From: Flavobacterium chryseum | GTDB taxonomy: Bacteria > Bacteroidota > Bacteroidia > Flavobacteriales > Flavobacteriaceae | Direction: 5' to 3' | DNA: 64,000 bases | NCBI RefSeq assembly: GCF_004362015.1 | Contig: NZ_SNWW01000001.1 | Span: forward strand, 837,194 to 901,193 | Shown here: positions 8,302 through 17,863 of the stretch, piece after piece | Layout: each line of letters begins with the position of its first letter | Position numbering within the stretch: the first letter of the stretch is position 1 | Notes under the pieces: model-generated | Seen by the model: only the letters and a program-made list of their open reading frames with translations | Databases searched by the model: none | Told to the model about the DNA's origin: nothing | Program-made: the position numbers and the translations under genes

Positions 8302-9878
8302 TGAAATTTAATTCAACATATTTACCCATAGTTATAGGAGCAACCTTTGCTCTTGGCACAGTTCTCGGAAGCATGATGAATGCTCCTGCAGATGAGCAGC
8401 TTTTGGCTAAAAACAGTTCGAAAACCAAACTAAATAAACTTATCGATTTCATCAACAATGAATATGTTGACAATGTCAATACAGACTCTATTGTAAATCT
8501 TACCGTAGATAATATTCTGTCAAAATTAGATCCGCATTCCGTTTATATTCCGCCAAGCGAACAAGCCGAAGTTGCCGAAAGCATGAAAGGAGATTTTGTG
8601 GGAATCGGAATTAATTTTTATATGTACCGCGATTCTGTGGCCATTATCAGGCCGGTTGAAAATGGTCCTTCGGCGAAAGCCGGATTAAAATCAGGAGACC
8701 GAATTCTATTTGCCGGAAAAACGAAATTGTTCGGGCGAAAATTACCTTCAGATAGTTTGTTTTCAAAATTGAAAGGAATAAAAGGTTCTGAAATTGAACT
8801 AACGGTTTTTAGAAAATCAGAACAAAAGAAACTTAAGTTTAAAATAAAAAGAGATGTGATTCCGCTAAAAAGTGTTGATGCTTCTTTATTAATTGATAAT
8901 AAAACAGGTTACATCAAAATAAATCGTTTTGCCGAAACAACTTTTAATGAATTCAAAACAGGTTTAGCAAGATTAAAACAAAAAGGAATTCAATCATTAG
9001 TAGTCGATCTTCGGGACAATGGCGGCGGTTATATGGAAGAAGCTATAGCTATCGCTGATGAGTTTCTAAGAGACAAGCAGCTAATTGTTTTTACAAAAAA
9101 TAAAAACGGAACGACAGATAAAACATACGCAACCAAAAGCGGAGGTTTTGAAACCGGGAAATTGTATGTTTTAATTAATGAAAATAGCGCATCGGCAAGT
9201 GAGATTTTAGCCGGAGCGATTCAGGATAACGATCGCGGAACTATTGTTGGACGTCGTTCTTTTGGAAAAGGTTTAGTACAGCGCGAAATGGATTTTAATG
9301 ACGGTTCTGCCGTAAGACTTACAGTCGCAAGATATTACACACCAACCGGAAGATCAATTCAAAAACCCTATACAAAAGGCAACGAAGAATATTATAAAGA
9401 ATCTGAAGATCGTATTAAATCTGGAGAACTTTATGCAAAAGACAGTATAAAAGTTGCTGATTCTTTGAAATTTAAAACACCAAAAGGAAGAATTGTTTAC
9501 GGTGGCGGTGGAATTGTTCCGGATGTTTTTGTACCAATGGAAGCTGAGCACGGAAACGAGAATGTGGCTTATCTGTTGCAAACCGGAATCGTTGGTCATT
9601 TTGTTTTTGAAGAACTGGATAAAAACAGAAATACTTTTGCAGAACTTCATTTTAATGAATTTTTAGCGAAGATGAAAAATTCAGATGTTTACTTTAAAAA
9701 ATTCAAAAACTACATTCTATTAGCTGGTTTAGATTTAAAATTAGATCACACAAAAGCTTTGGTTAATAGATATATTACTGCAGAATTTGCCCGCCAACTA
9801 TATGGCGAATTATATTATTATGATGTTGTCTTGAAGGATGACGCTATGATTAAGGCAGTTACAAATTCAAAGAAATAA
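8301..9878 (+). CDS. S41-family C-terminal processing peptidase (CtpA/Prc-like)
   Basis: 525 residues with an N-terminal membrane or signal segment (about 8-28), then a PDZ domain (around 85-165, GIGINFYMYRDSVAII) and the tail-specific protease domain. The Ser-Lys dyad is present: S298 in NSASASEILAGA and K323 in RRSFGKGLVQ, 25 residues apart as in E. coli Prc. The C-terminal 140 residues extend beyond the core. Such proteases cleave C-terminal ends of periplasmic proteins. Third gene of the HupE-dCMP deaminase-protease transcript. Confidence 0.92.
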   Translation: MKFNSTYLPIVIGATFALGTVLGSMMNAPADEQLLAKNSSKTKLNKLIDFINNEYVDNVNTDSIVNLTVDNILSKLDPHSVYIPPSEQAEVAESMKGDFVGIGINFYMYRDSVAIIRPVENGPSAKAGLKSGDRILFAGKTKLFGRKLPSDSLFSKLKGIKGSEIELTVFRKSEQKKLKFKIKRDVIPLKSVDASLLIDNKTGYIKINRFAETTFNEFKTGLARLKQKGIQSLVVDLRDNGGGYMEEAIAIADEFLRDKQLIVFTKNKNGTTDKTYATKSGGFETGKLYVLINENSASASEILAGAIQDNDRGTIVGRRSFGKGLVQREMDFNDGSAVRLTVARYYTPTGRSIQKPYTKGNEEYYKESEDRIKSGELYAKDSIKVADSLKFKTPKGRIVYGGGGIVPDVFVPMEAEHGNENVAYLLQTGIVGHFVFEELDKNRNTFAELHFNEFLAKMKNSDVYFKKFKNYILLAGLDLKLDHTKALVNRYITAEFARQLYGELYYYDVVLKDDAMIKAVTNSKK

Positions 9879-10009
9879 TAATAATTTTTTAAAATATAAT
9901 GTAACGAATCTGGTATAAAACTTGATTACTTTGCAGTATAATTAAATAATAAATCGTTGCTACCTTTATATAAATCTGAGTTAGCATTGCGGTTAAATAA
10001 ACATAAAAT

Positions 10010-10324
10010 ATGAAAAATTTAAAAAGATTAAGTCTTCTTGCAATTTTGATGGCTTTTGTAATTTCTTGCGCAGGTATGAAAGATAATAACAATTCAGTTA
10101 CAGGTAAAGTAGATTCGATAGAATCAGGAAAAGATGGTTACACTGCCAAAGTTACCACAGATACTAAAGAAGTTTATTTTGCAATCATCAGTATTGTAAA
10201 TGTAGGCGGACCTCAAAATTACAAACAATTAAAAATTGGAGATGTAGTTTCATTAAAAGGAGAAATCTGGAAAACCGATGATGAAAAACATATCAAAGTA
10301 ACACAAATTGTTTCGGTAAAATAA
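10010..10324 (+). CDS. Small lipoprotein
   Basis: 104 residues. A lipoprotein signal peptide ends at C20 (MAFVISC, then AGMKDNN). The mature part (about 84 residues) is a short beta-rich domain, GKVDSIESGKDGYTAKV to DEKHIKVTQIV, reminiscent of a small OB-fold. I cannot assign a family or function. It stands alone, 131 bases after the S41 protease gene. Confidence 0.75.
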   Translation: MKNLKRLSLLAILMAFVISCAGMKDNNNSVTGKVDSIESGKDGYTAKVTTDTKEVYFAIISIVNVGGPQNYKQLKIGDVVSLKGEIWKTDDEKHIKVTQIVSVK

Positions 10325-10325
10325 A

Positions 10326-10416
10326 AACTCATTAAATTAAACCATATAAGCTATATAAGTCCATTTAATATATTGCGTAAGCATTTATATTGACTTATAT
10401 AGCTTATATGGTTTAA
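10326..10416. repeat. Intergenic inverted repeat between convergent genes
   Basis: Left arm reads TTAAACCATATAAGCTATAT (10337-10356), and the right arm is its complement ATATAGCTTATATGGTTTAA (about 10397-10416). It lies between the lipoprotein gene (+) and the flavoprotein gene (-) and could form a hairpin on both transcripts. A related but shorter AACCATATAAG motif follows aroA at 34458. Confidence 0.7.
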
Positions 10417-10421
10417 TAATT

Positions 10422-11027
10422 TTATCGAATGCTATCGTGCGAATGCGTTTGAACGCCGTTATTCCATAAAGTAAGAATATCTGTAGCAACCGCAGCGCCA
10501 CTTCCTGCAGCAATAGCCAATTGACTTCTCCAGCCGGCTAAAGTTCCAATAACATAAATGCCATCAGCTACTTTATGATCGTCGTTTTTAAGCTGAATAC
10601 GCTGTTTTTCCGGTAAAGCTTTTTTGTGAGGTTCAATATATTGCATTAAACCTTCAATATCAAAAGTATTCGCAGAACCAATTCCGATAACGATACTTTT
10701 AGTTTGGTATGAGTTTTTGTTGGTAACAACAGTAAATTCAGGATAAGCACCCTCAACTTTTATTACCTTCTCATTTGATATTTGATGAATATGCGGATAA
10801 GTCAGCGCTAAATCCTGTGTACTTTCTATAAGTAAATCAGGGCCTAGTTTACCTGGAGTTATACCATAAGCATTGTGGAAAATTGCTTCCTGTAAAGAAG
10901 AATTTTTTTGATGTGTAAAAATCCCGATTTTTTTATCGGCGACAAAGGCTTTGTTTTTAGCGGATCCTAAAATGAGTGCACAAGACATGCCTGATACGCC
11001 TCCGCCAATAATTAAAACGTCGAACAT
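10422..11027 (-). CDS. Small FAD/NAD(P)-dependent oxidoreductase, thioredoxin-reductase-like
   Basis: 201 residues. The N-terminus FDVLIIGGGVSGMSCALILG is an FAD-binding GxGxxG fold, and the C-terminus DGIYVIGTLAGWRSQLAIAAGSGAAVA matches the second FAD-contact motif of the thioredoxin-reductase family. It is about 100 residues shorter than thioredoxin reductase, has no CxxC redox pair, and much of the NADPH domain seems absent. It may therefore be a distinct small flavoprotein. The preceding 66-residue membrane protein ends one base before its start, so the two are translationally coupled. Confidence 0.8.
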   Translation of the reverse strand: MFDVLIIGGGVSGMSCALILGSAKNKAFVADKKIGIFTHQKNSSLQEAIFHNAYGITPGKLGPDLLIESTQDLALTYPHIHQISNEKVIKVEGAYPEFTVVTNKNSYQTKSIVIGIGSANTFDIEGLMQYIEPHKKALPEKQRIQLKNDDHKVADGIYVIGTLAGWRSQLAIAAGSGAAVATDILTLWNNGVQTHSHDSIR

Positions 11028-11028
11028 A

Positions 11029-11229
11029 TTATCGACCGTTTGTTTTTTCTTCGATTCTTTTTGAAATTCTAAAAATTAAAAGAATCAAAACGGCACAAAA
11101 AGAAGCTGCGATTCCAATAAAAGCTACCACACTGTCACCTTGAAAAGGGTTTTTAAAGTCTAGCAACGTAATATTAAAAACGATTAAAGCTAATGCTAGA
11201 AGCACTAAGATTGAAGTGAAAATTTTCAT
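11029..11229 (-). CDS. Small two-helix membrane protein
   Basis: 66 residues: helix 1 about 4-24 (TSILVLLALALIVFNITLL), a short Asp/Asn-rich loop, helix 2 about 35-53 (VAFIGIAASFCAVLILLIF), then a basic tail RISKRIEEK that should stay in the cytoplasm. No known family. It lies directly upstream of the flavoprotein gene with a one-base gap, so the pair probably acts together or at least shares one mRNA. Confidence 0.75.
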   Translation of the reverse strand: MKIFTSILVLLALALIVFNITLLDFKNPFQGDSVVAFIGIAASFCAVLILLIFRISKRIEEKTNGR

Positions 11230-11336
11230 ATGGCTGTTTTGTTTGTCTAAAATAATAATCTAAAGTCTTTCCTGTGAAAAACACAGCTAAACATTATAAT
11301 TCTATTTTATAGAGGGTAAATTTATAAAATTAAATG

Positions 11337-11915
11337 TTAGACAAACAAACCTTTAACATTAGCAGCGAATAATTTAACAGCAATTGCTAAAAGTATCACA
11401 CCAAACGTTTTGCGAACAACGCCAAGTCCGTTTTCTCCTAATAAAGTTTCGATTTTTTTAGAAGATTTCAAAACAACATATACCAATATGATATTTAGAA
11501 GAATAGCGATTATAATATTAATGGTATGAAATTGAGATCGAAGCGAAAGTAAAGTCGTCATAGTTCCCGCACCGGCAATTAATGGAAAAGCCAAAGGAAC
11601 AATAGAAGCAGATCCCGGTTCTTCGTCACGGTAAATTCTAATTCCTAAAATCATCTCCAAAGCCAGAAAAAATAATACAAAAGAACCTGCAACGGCAAAC
11701 GAATGAACATCTATACCTATAAGATTAAGGAAGCCTTCTCCAACAAAGAGAAAAACAATCATAATCATTCCGGCTACGATCGAAGCCTTTTCAGATTCGA
11801 TGTGCCCCACTTTAGCTCTTAAATTCACAATAATAGGAATAGAACCTACAATATCAATTACAGCAAAAAGTACCATTCCAACAGTTATAATTTCTTTAAA
11901 ATCAATCTCTAACAT
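11337..11915 (-). CDS. MarC-family integral membrane protein
   Basis: 192 residues with about six membrane helices. The family hallmarks are the N-terminal FAVIDIVGSIPI (the MarC DPxG-type motif, here IDIVGS), FPLIAGAGTMTTLL in the middle and the C-terminal GVVRKTFGVILLAIAVKLF. The family (MarC, YchE, YhgN) has no firmly established transport substrate; the early link to antibiotic resistance was not upheld. Single gene on the minus strand. Confidence 0.9.
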   Translation of the reverse strand: MLEIDFKEIITVGMVLFAVIDIVGSIPIIVNLRAKVGHIESEKASIVAGMIMIVFLFVGEGFLNLIGIDVHSFAVAGSFVLFFLALEMILGIRIYRDEEPGSASIVPLAFPLIAGAGTMTTLLSLRSQFHTINIIIAILLNIILVYVVLKSSKKIETLLGENGLGVVRKTFGVILLAIAVKLFAANVKGLFV

Positions 11916-12090
11916 GTTTTTTAATTTATAGATTAAAAGATGTGCAAAAGTAGATAATAAAGTTAGGGCTTTTTTATATTATATAGGTCATGAAGTATTT
12001 TTGTTATAAAAACACGTATTATTGACTAAAATAATGATTTTTATAACAAATAGTTGTTTGCTTTACATATTTGCAGGTGATGTTAGGATT

Positions 12091-12375
12091 TTACCGCAGA
12101 GTAGCACAAAGATTTTTCGTAAGATTCGCAAAGTTGATCAGCAAAGCTTGCAAAACAACACCTAAAAAAAGTTTACAAAGTTGTATCGGTTAATCTGTGG
12201 CTAAAAAGCTTTGCGCTTTTTGTGGTAAATTATTTTCACGCAGATTTGGCAGATCTAAGCAGATTTTGAGATTGTATATTCTGTAAAGCTTTGTGAACTT
12301 TGGAAATATTATATTACTTTCTAATTTAAAATCTTTGCGAATCTTTGAGAAAAATCTTTGAGCTCTTTGCGGTAA
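12091..12375. repeat. Long imperfect inverted repeat, 43-base arms
   Basis: Left arm 12091-12133 (TTACCGCAGAG to AGATTCGCAAAG) is an imperfect reverse complement of the right arm 12333-12375 (CTTTGCGAATCT to CTCTTTGCGGTAA). The interior holds further repeat fragments: AAAGCTTTGCGCTTTTTGTG (from about 12206) and CACGCAGATTTGGCAGATC (from about 12238). The latter family recurs at 37391 and 49976. Confidence 0.75.
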
Positions 12376-12430
12376 ATTCTCAAGCCACTTAGTAGTTAAA
12401 CTATACCGTATTTTATCTGCTTTCTTTGAC

Positions 12431-12438
12431 TATCTTTG
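12431..12438 (+). promoter_or_regulatory. Bacteroidota -7 promoter element of the DUF3109 gene
   Basis: TATCTTTG matches TAnnTTTG, followed by CA as often seen. A weak T-rich -33 region lies at 12411-12414. It is 30 bases before the ATG at 12468 and overlaps the earlier ATG at 12426, which supports the later start. Confidence 0.65.
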
Positions 12439-12467
12439 CATTTTATAAATTTCAGTATTTTATTATC

Positions 12468-13037
12468 ATGTTTCAATTAGGTAAAACCATTATTTCAGAA
12501 GATATTCTTGAAAAAGAATTTGTGTGCAACTTGTCAGCTTGTAAAGGAGCTTGCTGTGTTGACGGAGATGCCGGCGCACCATTAAGTGAAGCAGAGACTA
12601 AAATCATGGAAGAAATTTACCCAAAAGTAAAACCATTTTTACGCAAAGAGGGAATTGCAGCAATCGAAGCGCAAGGAACCTGGGTAAAAGGAACTGATGG
12701 CGATCTTGAAACGCCGCTTATCGACGAAAAAGATTGTGCTTATGTTATTTTTGACGGAAAAACAGCACTTTGCGGAATTGAGCAAGCATACAATCAAGGA
12801 ATTGTAGATTGGAAAAAACCGGTTTCTTGTCATTTATATCCAATTCGTGTAAAAGATTTTACAGAGTTCGCTGCGGTGAATTATGACAAATGGGAAATTT
12901 GTGATGATGCCTGTTCTTTAGGTAAAGAATTAGAAGTTCCCGTTTATAAATTTGTTAAAGAAGCCTTGATTCGTCGCTTTGGCGAAGACTGGTATTTGGA
13001 GCTTGAAAAAGTTGCCCAAGAACTAAAAAATTCATAA
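12468..13037 (+). CDS. DUF3109 cysteine-cluster protein
   Basis: 189 residues from the ATG at 12468 (MFQLGKTIISEDILEKEFVC). It has the DUF3109 pattern: CNLSACKGACCVDGDAG near the N-terminus, C in EKDCAYVI, C in ALCGIEQ, CHLYPIR, then CDDACSLG. The eight or so Cys residues could bind an Fe-S cluster or zinc, as in the YkgJ superfamily. The biochemical role is unknown. An in-frame ATG at 12426 adds 14 residues but overlaps the promoter element. It is highly conserved across Bacteroidota as far as I know. Confidence 0.85.
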   Translation: MFQLGKTIISEDILEKEFVCNLSACKGACCVDGDAGAPLSEAETKIMEEIYPKVKPFLRKEGIAAIEAQGTWVKGTDGDLETPLIDEKDCAYVIFDGKTALCGIEQAYNQGIVDWKKPVSCHLYPIRVKDFTEFAAVNYDKWEICDDACSLGKELEVPVYKFVKEALIRRFGEDWYLELEKVAQELKNS

Positions 13038-13370
13038 AAATTCGGTAGCCATTACCATTGCTGGAAAGTGTGAAAAATGCACTTAAAAAAATCAAAAAGG
13101 CATTCAAAAAAACTTTTAAAAACATTAAAATTTTCTTGCTTTTGTTTTAAAAAGAGTCTATTTTATAGATGTCTTAAGGTGTAGATGATAATATTAAATT
13201 GCTCATTTACAATAAATTAATTATTGTCCGAAAAATATTCCCTTTTCTTCCTTTGTTAAAAACTACGTCCGATTGTGAATAAGTTTGGCTTTTATTTTTG
13301 GCGATAAATGACAATCTTTGTAATCGTTCTGAATAAGAAAAAATTCACCACAAAAATTAAACAAAATAGC
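13038..13370. other. 333-base gap upstream of nrdB
   Basis: AT-rich leader with no long repeat, gene or riboswitch fold that I can recognise. AATCTTTG at 13312-13319 is one mismatch from the TAnnTTTG promoter element and lies about 50 bases before the preferred nrdB start, so the promoter may be there. No convincing NrdR box pair was seen. Confidence 0.4.
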
Positions 13371-14348
13371 ATGTCACAAGTCGAACCAATTTTACAAGAA
13401 AACAAGAATCGTTTCGTTATTTTTCCTATCAAACATCATGATATTTGGGAATGGTACAAGAAGATGGAAGCTAGTTTTTGGACTGCTGAAGAAATTGATT
13501 TGCATCAAGACTTGACAGACTGGAATAATAAATTGAGTGATGACGAAAGATATTTTATCAAACATATTTTAGCTTTTTTCGCAGCTTCTGACGGAATCGT
13601 AAATGAAAACCTTGCTGAGAACTTTGTTAACGAAGTGCAATATGCCGAGGCGAAGTTTTTCTACGGATTTCAGATCATGATGGAAAACATTCACAGTGAA
13701 ACCTATTCATTATTGATTGACACTTACGTGAAAGATGAAGCAGAAAAAGCAGAATTGTTTAATGCTTTGGAAGTTTTTCCTGCAATTAAGAAAAAAGCAG
13801 ACTGGGCTCTAAAATGGATTGATTCTGATTCGTTTGCAGAAAGACTAATTGCTTTTGCTGCCGTCGAGGGAATCTTTTTCTCTGGTGCTTTTTGTTCTAT
13901 TTATTGGTTGAAAAAACGCGGATTAATGCCAGGTTTGACATTCTCTAATGAGTTGATTTCCCGTGACGAAGGCGTACATTGTGATTTTGCAGTACACTTG
14001 CATAATCATCACTTGATTAACAAAGTTCCAAAAGACAGAATTAAAGAAATCATTGTTAACGCTTTAGATATTGAAAGAGAGTTTGTAACAGAATCTCTTC
14101 CGGTAAGCTTAATTGGAATGAATGCTGTTTTAATGACGCAATATCTGGAATTTGTTGCTGATAGATTATTAGTAGAATTAGGTTGCGAGCGTGTTTATGG
14201 ATCAGCGAATCCGTTTGATTTCATGGATATGATTTCTCTTCAGGGAAAAACTAATTTCTTTGAAAAACGTGTTGCCGAGTATCAAAAATCAGGTGTGATG
14301 AACACAGATAGTGATGCTCAGAAAATTTCATTCGATGCAGATTTTTAG
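13371..14348 (+). CDS. nrdB: Ribonucleoside-diphosphate reductase beta subunit (class Ia)
   Basis: Carries the di-iron/tyrosyl-radical cofactor for reduction of ribonucleotides. 325 residues from the ATG at 13371 ([15 protein letters not shown]). Upstream ATG 13308 would add 21 basic residues overlapping the likely promoter and is not typical of the family. E105-N-I-H108-S-E-T-Y112 carries the metal ligands and the radical Tyr with the same spacing as E115, H118 and Y122 of the E. coli enzyme. Later ligands fit [11 protein letters not shown] (Glu) and [10 protein letters not shown] (Glu, His). nrdA follows. Confidence 0.95.
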   Translation: MSQVEPILQENKNRFVIFPIKHHDIWEWYKKMEASFWTAEEIDLHQDLTDWNNKLSDDERYFIKHILAFFAASDGIVNENLAENFVNEVQYAEAKFFYGFQIMMENIHSETYSLLIDTYVKDEAEKAELFNALEVFPAIKKKADWALKWIDSDSFAERLIAFAAVEGIFFSGAFCSIYWLKKRGLMPGLTFSNELISRDEGVHCDFAVHLHNHHLINKVPKDRIKEIIVNALDIEREFVTESLPVSLIGMNAVLMTQYLEFVADRLLVELGCERVYGSANPFDFMDMISLQGKTNFFEKRVAEYQKSGVMNTDSDAQKISFDADF

Positions 14349-14359
14349 ACAACATAATA

Positions 14360-14389
14360 TTTAGTGTTTTACCCCAAATAAACACTAAA
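14360..14389. other. Stem-loop between nrdB and nrdA
   Basis: TTTAGTGTTT (14360-14369) pairs perfectly with AAACACTAAA (14380-14389) across a 10-base loop, 12 bases after the nrdB stop. There is no clear T-run, so it may be a partial terminator or an mRNA 3' stabiliser that tunes nrdB versus nrdA output. Confidence 0.5.
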
Positions 14390-14613
14390 AGAAGATTAAG
14401 ATTTTACAATAAAAAACATTTCAGAATCTCTTTTCCCAAATCGTAGATTCAATAATTTTTGACACATTTTCGATCTGATTTCAGATTTGAACAGGGTAGC
14501 TATTGAGAATGCTGTAATTCTCAAAAAATAATTAAAAAACACACAATGTTTAAGTACTGGAATTCGTTTTCTAGAGACTTTCATTTTTTCAATAACTAAA
14601 ATAAAGTAAGCTT

Positions 14614-17007
14614 ATGTATGTAGTAAAAAGAGATGGCCACAAAGAGCCCGTAATGTTTGATAAGATTACAGAAAGAATCAAAAAATTGTGTTACGGGCTT
14701 AATGAGCTTGTAGATCCTGTTAAGGTAGCCATGAGAGTTATTGAAGGATTGTATGACGGAGTTTCTACTTCTGAACTTGATAATCTTGCAGCAGAAACGG
14801 CGGCATCTATGACTATTGCACATCCTGATTATGCGCAATTGGCAGCTCGTGTGGCAATTTCAAACCTACACTCTAATACTAAAAAGTCGTTTTCAGAAAC
14901 GATGAAAGATATGTACAATTACGTAAATCCAAGAAACGGACAAGAAGCGCCATTACTTTCGGATGAAGTATTTAAAGTAATTCAGGAAAACGCAGCTTTT
15001 CTTGATTCTCATATCATTTATACAAGAGATTTCAATTACGATTACTTTGGTTTCAAAACCTTAGAGCGTTCGTATTTGCTAAAAATAAACGGAAAAATCG
15101 TCGAAAGACCACAACATATGTTGATGCGTGTTTCGGTTGGTATTCACTTAGACGATTTAAAATCGGTAATCGAAACGTACGATTTAATGTCTAAAAAGTT
15201 CTTTACGCATGCAACACCAACGTTGTTTAATGCAGGAACTCCAAAACCACAAATGTCTTCTTGTTTCCTTTTGGCAATGCAGGATGACAGTATTGATGGT
15301 ATTTACGATACATTAAAACAAACGGCTAAAATCTCGCAATCAGCGGGAGGAATTGGTCTTTCTATTCATAACGTTCGTGCTACAGGATCTTATATTCGTG
15401 GTACAAACGGAACTTCAAACGGAATTGTGCCAATGTTGAGAGTATTCAACGACACAGCTCGTTACGTAGATCAGGGTGGTGGAAAACGTAAAGGTAGTTT
15501 TGCGATTTACATCGAAACATGGCATGCGGATATCTTTGAATTTTTGGATTTAAAGAAAAACACAGGAAAAGAAGAAATGCGTGCGCGTGATTTATTCTTC
15601 GCAATGTGGACTTCAGATTTATTTATGAAACGCGTACAGGAAGATGCATCATGGACTTTAATGTGCCCGAACGAATGTCCTGGACTTTACGATGTTTACG
15701 GAGAAGAATTCGAAGCAATGTATCTTGATTATGAATTTAGAGGAAAAGGTAGAAAAACCATTCGTGCACGTGAATTATGGGAGAAAATCCTTGAATCACA
15801 AATCGAAACAGGAACGCCTTATATGTTGTACAAAGATGCGGCAAACCGTAAATCGAACCACAAGAATTTAGGAACAATTCGTTCCTCAAACTTGTGTACT
15901 GAGATTATGGAGTACACTTCTAAAGATGAAATTGCAGTTTGTAACCTGGCTTCTATTTCGTTGCCAATGTTTATTGAGAACGGAAAATTTGATCACGAAG
16001 CACTTTACAATGTTACAAAACGTGTAACCCGTAACCTGAACAAAGTAATTGACAGAAATTATTATCCTGTAAAAGAAGCTGAAAATTCTAATTTGCGTCA
16101 CCGTCCGGTTGGTTTAGGTGTACAAGGTTTAGCAGATGCTTTTATTATGTTGCGTTTACCGTTTACAAGTGATGAAGCAAAAGCTTTAAATCAGGAAATT
16201 TTCGAAACTTTATACTTTGCTGCCGTAACCGCTTCTATGGAAATGGCAAAAGAAGAAGGACCATATTCTACATTTGAAGGATCTCCAATGTCTAAAGGAG
16301 AATTCCAATACAACATGTGGGGAATGAAAGATGAAGAATTATCTGGTCGTTGGGACTGGACTTCATTAAGAAAAGAAGTAATGGAACATGGAGTTCGTAA
16401 CTCATTATTGGTTGCGCCAATGCCAACAGCTTCAACTTCTCAAATTTTAGGAAACAACGAAGCTTTCGAACCTTATACATCAAACATTTACACACGTCGT
16501 GTATTGTCTGGAGAATTCATTGTAGTAAACAAACACCTGCTTCATGATTTAGTAGAAAGAGGTTTGTGGAATGAGACTTTGAAACAAGAAATTATGCGTC
16601 ATAACGGATCTGTTCAAAATATTGATGTGATTCCGCAAGACTTAAAAGAACTATATAAAACGGTTTGGGAAATGTCGATGAAAGATATTATTGATATGTC
16701 ACGCCAAAGAGGTTATTTCATTGACCAATCGCAATCATTGAACTTATTCATGCAAGATGCAAACTATTCTAAACTTACGTCTATGCATTTCTATGCTTGG
16801 CAATCAGGTTTGAAAACTGGAATGTATTATTTAAGAACAAAATCAGCTGTTGATGCGATTAAATTCACATTAAACAACGATAAAAAAGAAGAAACAGCTC
16901 CAGCTTTAGTTGCAGAAACTGAAGAGATCAATATTGAGGATTATAAAGCAATGCTTTTAAAAGCACAAGCTGCAGGTCCTGAAGATTGTGAAATGTGTGG
17001 GTCTTAA
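14614..17007 (+). CDS. nrdA: Ribonucleoside-diphosphate reductase alpha subunit (class Ia)
   Basis: Catalytic subunit, 797 residues. An ATP-cone ([21 protein letters not shown], about 1-90) suggests allosteric activity control. Catalytic residues can be placed: C217 (SSCFLL), N426-L-C428-T-E430 and C443 (CNLASI), corresponding to C225, N437/C439/E441 and C462 of E. coli Nrd[20 protein letters not shown] is the family signature. The C-terminal C792-E-M-C795 pair is the redox shuttle for thioredoxin or glutaredoxin. It lies 265 bases after nrdB on the same strand. Confidence 0.97.
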   Translation: MYVVKRDGHKEPVMFDKITERIKKLCYGLNELVDPVKVAMRVIEGLYDGVSTSELDNLAAETAASMTIAHPDYAQLAARVAISNLHSNTKKSFSETMKDMYNYVNPRNGQEAPLLSDEVFKVIQENAAFLDSHIIYTRDFNYDYFGFKTLERSYLLKINGKIVERPQHMLMRVSVGIHLDDLKSVIETYDLMSKKFFTHATPTLFNAGTPKPQMSSCFLLAMQDDSIDGIYDTLKQTAKISQSAGGIGLSIHNVRATGSYIRGTNGTSNGIVPMLRVFNDTARYVDQGGGKRKGSFAIYIETWHADIFEFLDLKKNTGKEEMRARDLFFAMWTSDLFMKRVQEDASWTLMCPNECPGLYDVYGEEFEAMYLDYEFRGKGRKTIRARELWEKILESQIETGTPYMLYKDAANRKSNHKNLGTIRSSNLCTEIMEYTSKDEIAVCNLASISLPMFIENGKFDHEALYNVTKRVTRNLNKVIDRNYYPVKEAENSNLRHRPVGLGVQGLADAFIMLRLPFTSDEAKALNQEIFETLYFAAVTASMEMAKEEGPYSTFEGSPMSKGEFQYNMWGMKDEELSGRWDWTSLRKEVMEHGVRNSLLVAPMPTASTSQILGNNEAFEPYTSNIYTRRVLSGEFIVVNKHLLHDLVERGLWNETLKQEIMRHNGSVQNIDVIPQDLKELYKTVWEMSMKDIIDMSRQRGYFIDQSQSLNLFMQDANYSKLTSMHFYAWQSGLKTGMYYLRTKSAVDAIKFTLNNDKKEETAPALVAETEEINIEDYKAMLLKAQAAGPEDCEMCGS

Positions 17008-17070
17008 TTCTTTTTTTAGAAGAAAGAAGATAGAATAAAGAGAAAAGATTTTATTCTTTAGATTAATAGA

Positions 17071-17102
17071 AAGCAGTTATTGTAATGATAGCTGCTTTTT
17101 TT
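17071..17102 (+). terminator. Terminator after nrdA
   Basis: AGCAGTTA pairs with TAGCTGCT (one G-T pair), followed by seven T. It sits 64 bases after the nrdA stop and just before the small lipoprotein gene. Confidence 0.75.
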
Positions 17103-17123
17103 GCTAAATAGTATTCAAACAAT

Positions 17124-17606
17124 ATGGTAAATAAGATTTTAGGCTTAGTTTTTTTATTGTGTATTTTTTCATGTAAGGAAAAAATAGAGGATATACAGAT
17201 ACAAAAAGAAAAACTAAATGAAGTTAATCAGGATGAGGTTAGAACGATAAGTACTATGACGACCAATTATGATACCTTGATTAATAGAGTTAAAAAATAT
17301 GGAGATACTGATGCTTATGATGAACTCTTTTATAGTTTTAAAGATTGTTGTTTTGATCAAAGGACGGACAGTGTAATGGTATATTCTATGATTATGGCTG
17401 AGAAATATCATTATGAAAGAGCTTATTTTGATTACTTTTCTGCTTTTTGTGAGAAAAACAACGTAGAAGAAAATTATCAAGATTTTTCAAAAATTGATAT
17501 TAGTAAAACGGATAAAGTTTCTAAAAAGCAAGCCGAAGATTGGTTGAGAATTATGCTTAGTAAAAAGCTTATAACTCAAGAAGATTTTAATAATGTGAAA
17601 AGATAA
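17124..17606 (+). CDS. Hypothetical lipoprotein
   Basis: 160 residues. The signal peptide ends in a lipobox FLLCIFSC (Cys about residue 17) followed by Lys-Glu. The mature protein is charged and helical, with YDELFYSFKDCCFDQRTDSVMVYSMIMAEKYHYERAYFDYF, reminiscent of short helical-repeat proteins. No family recognised. The ATG at 17124 lies directly after the nrdA terminator with no obvious promoter. Base composition is more AT-rich than its neighbours, common in lineage-specific genes. Confidence 0.65.
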   Translation: MVNKILGLVFLLCIFSCKEKIEDIQIQKEKLNEVNQDEVRTISTMTTNYDTLINRVKKYGDTDAYDELFYSFKDCCFDQRTDSVMVYSMIMAEKYHYERAYFDYFSAFCEKNNVEENYQDFSKIDISKTDKVSKKQAEDWLRIMLSKKLITQEDFNNVKR

Positions 17607-17863
17607 CATAATGACAAAAATAGTAATGGAAAGTTTGAGAGAAGGACTTCACAATACTTCCTTATTTTGTGGCTTAACTTTATATTTGAGTTACTTACGA
17701 AGATTCCTCATTCTTCGGAATGACAATATTCGTTAGAAGCCTTCGTTTTAAATTATTACCAAAGACTTCTAAACCTTAGAGCCTTAGCAACTCAGAATGT
17801 TAGAACCTCCAATTAAACCTTTCAATAAAAACAAAGTCTTATTTCTAAACAAATTCCTGCGTT
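17607..17863. other. Intergenic region with repeat fragments
   Basis: Holds pieces of two dispersed families: AGATTCCTCATTCTTCGGAA (17700-17719, half of the TGCGAGGAA/TTCCTCGCA-type element) and CTTAGAGCCTTAGCAACTCA (from about 17775, the CTTAGAACCTTAG type seen again at 20575 and 44225). No gene seen. Confidence 0.45.

Larger units (their letters stand above)
11916..12467. other. 552-base non-coding stretch
   Basis: Divergent intergenic space between marC-like (-) and the DUF3109 gene (+). Most of it is the long inverted repeat at 12091-12375; the promoter of the DUF3109 gene lies at its right end. I see no conserved reading frame or RNA gene. Confidence 0.6.

Noticed and set aside
12091..12375. 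Insertion sequence or MITE with terminal inverted repeats
   Set aside because: No transposase and no obvious target-site duplication at the ends; kept only as a repeat.
13308..13370. ATG at 13308 as the nrdB start
   Set aside because: Adds 21 basic residues not typical of the family and overlaps the likely promoter near 13312.
13038..13370. Riboswitch or NrdR box upstream of nrdB
   Set aside because: No conserved aptamer core and no pair of 16-base palindromic boxes could be found.
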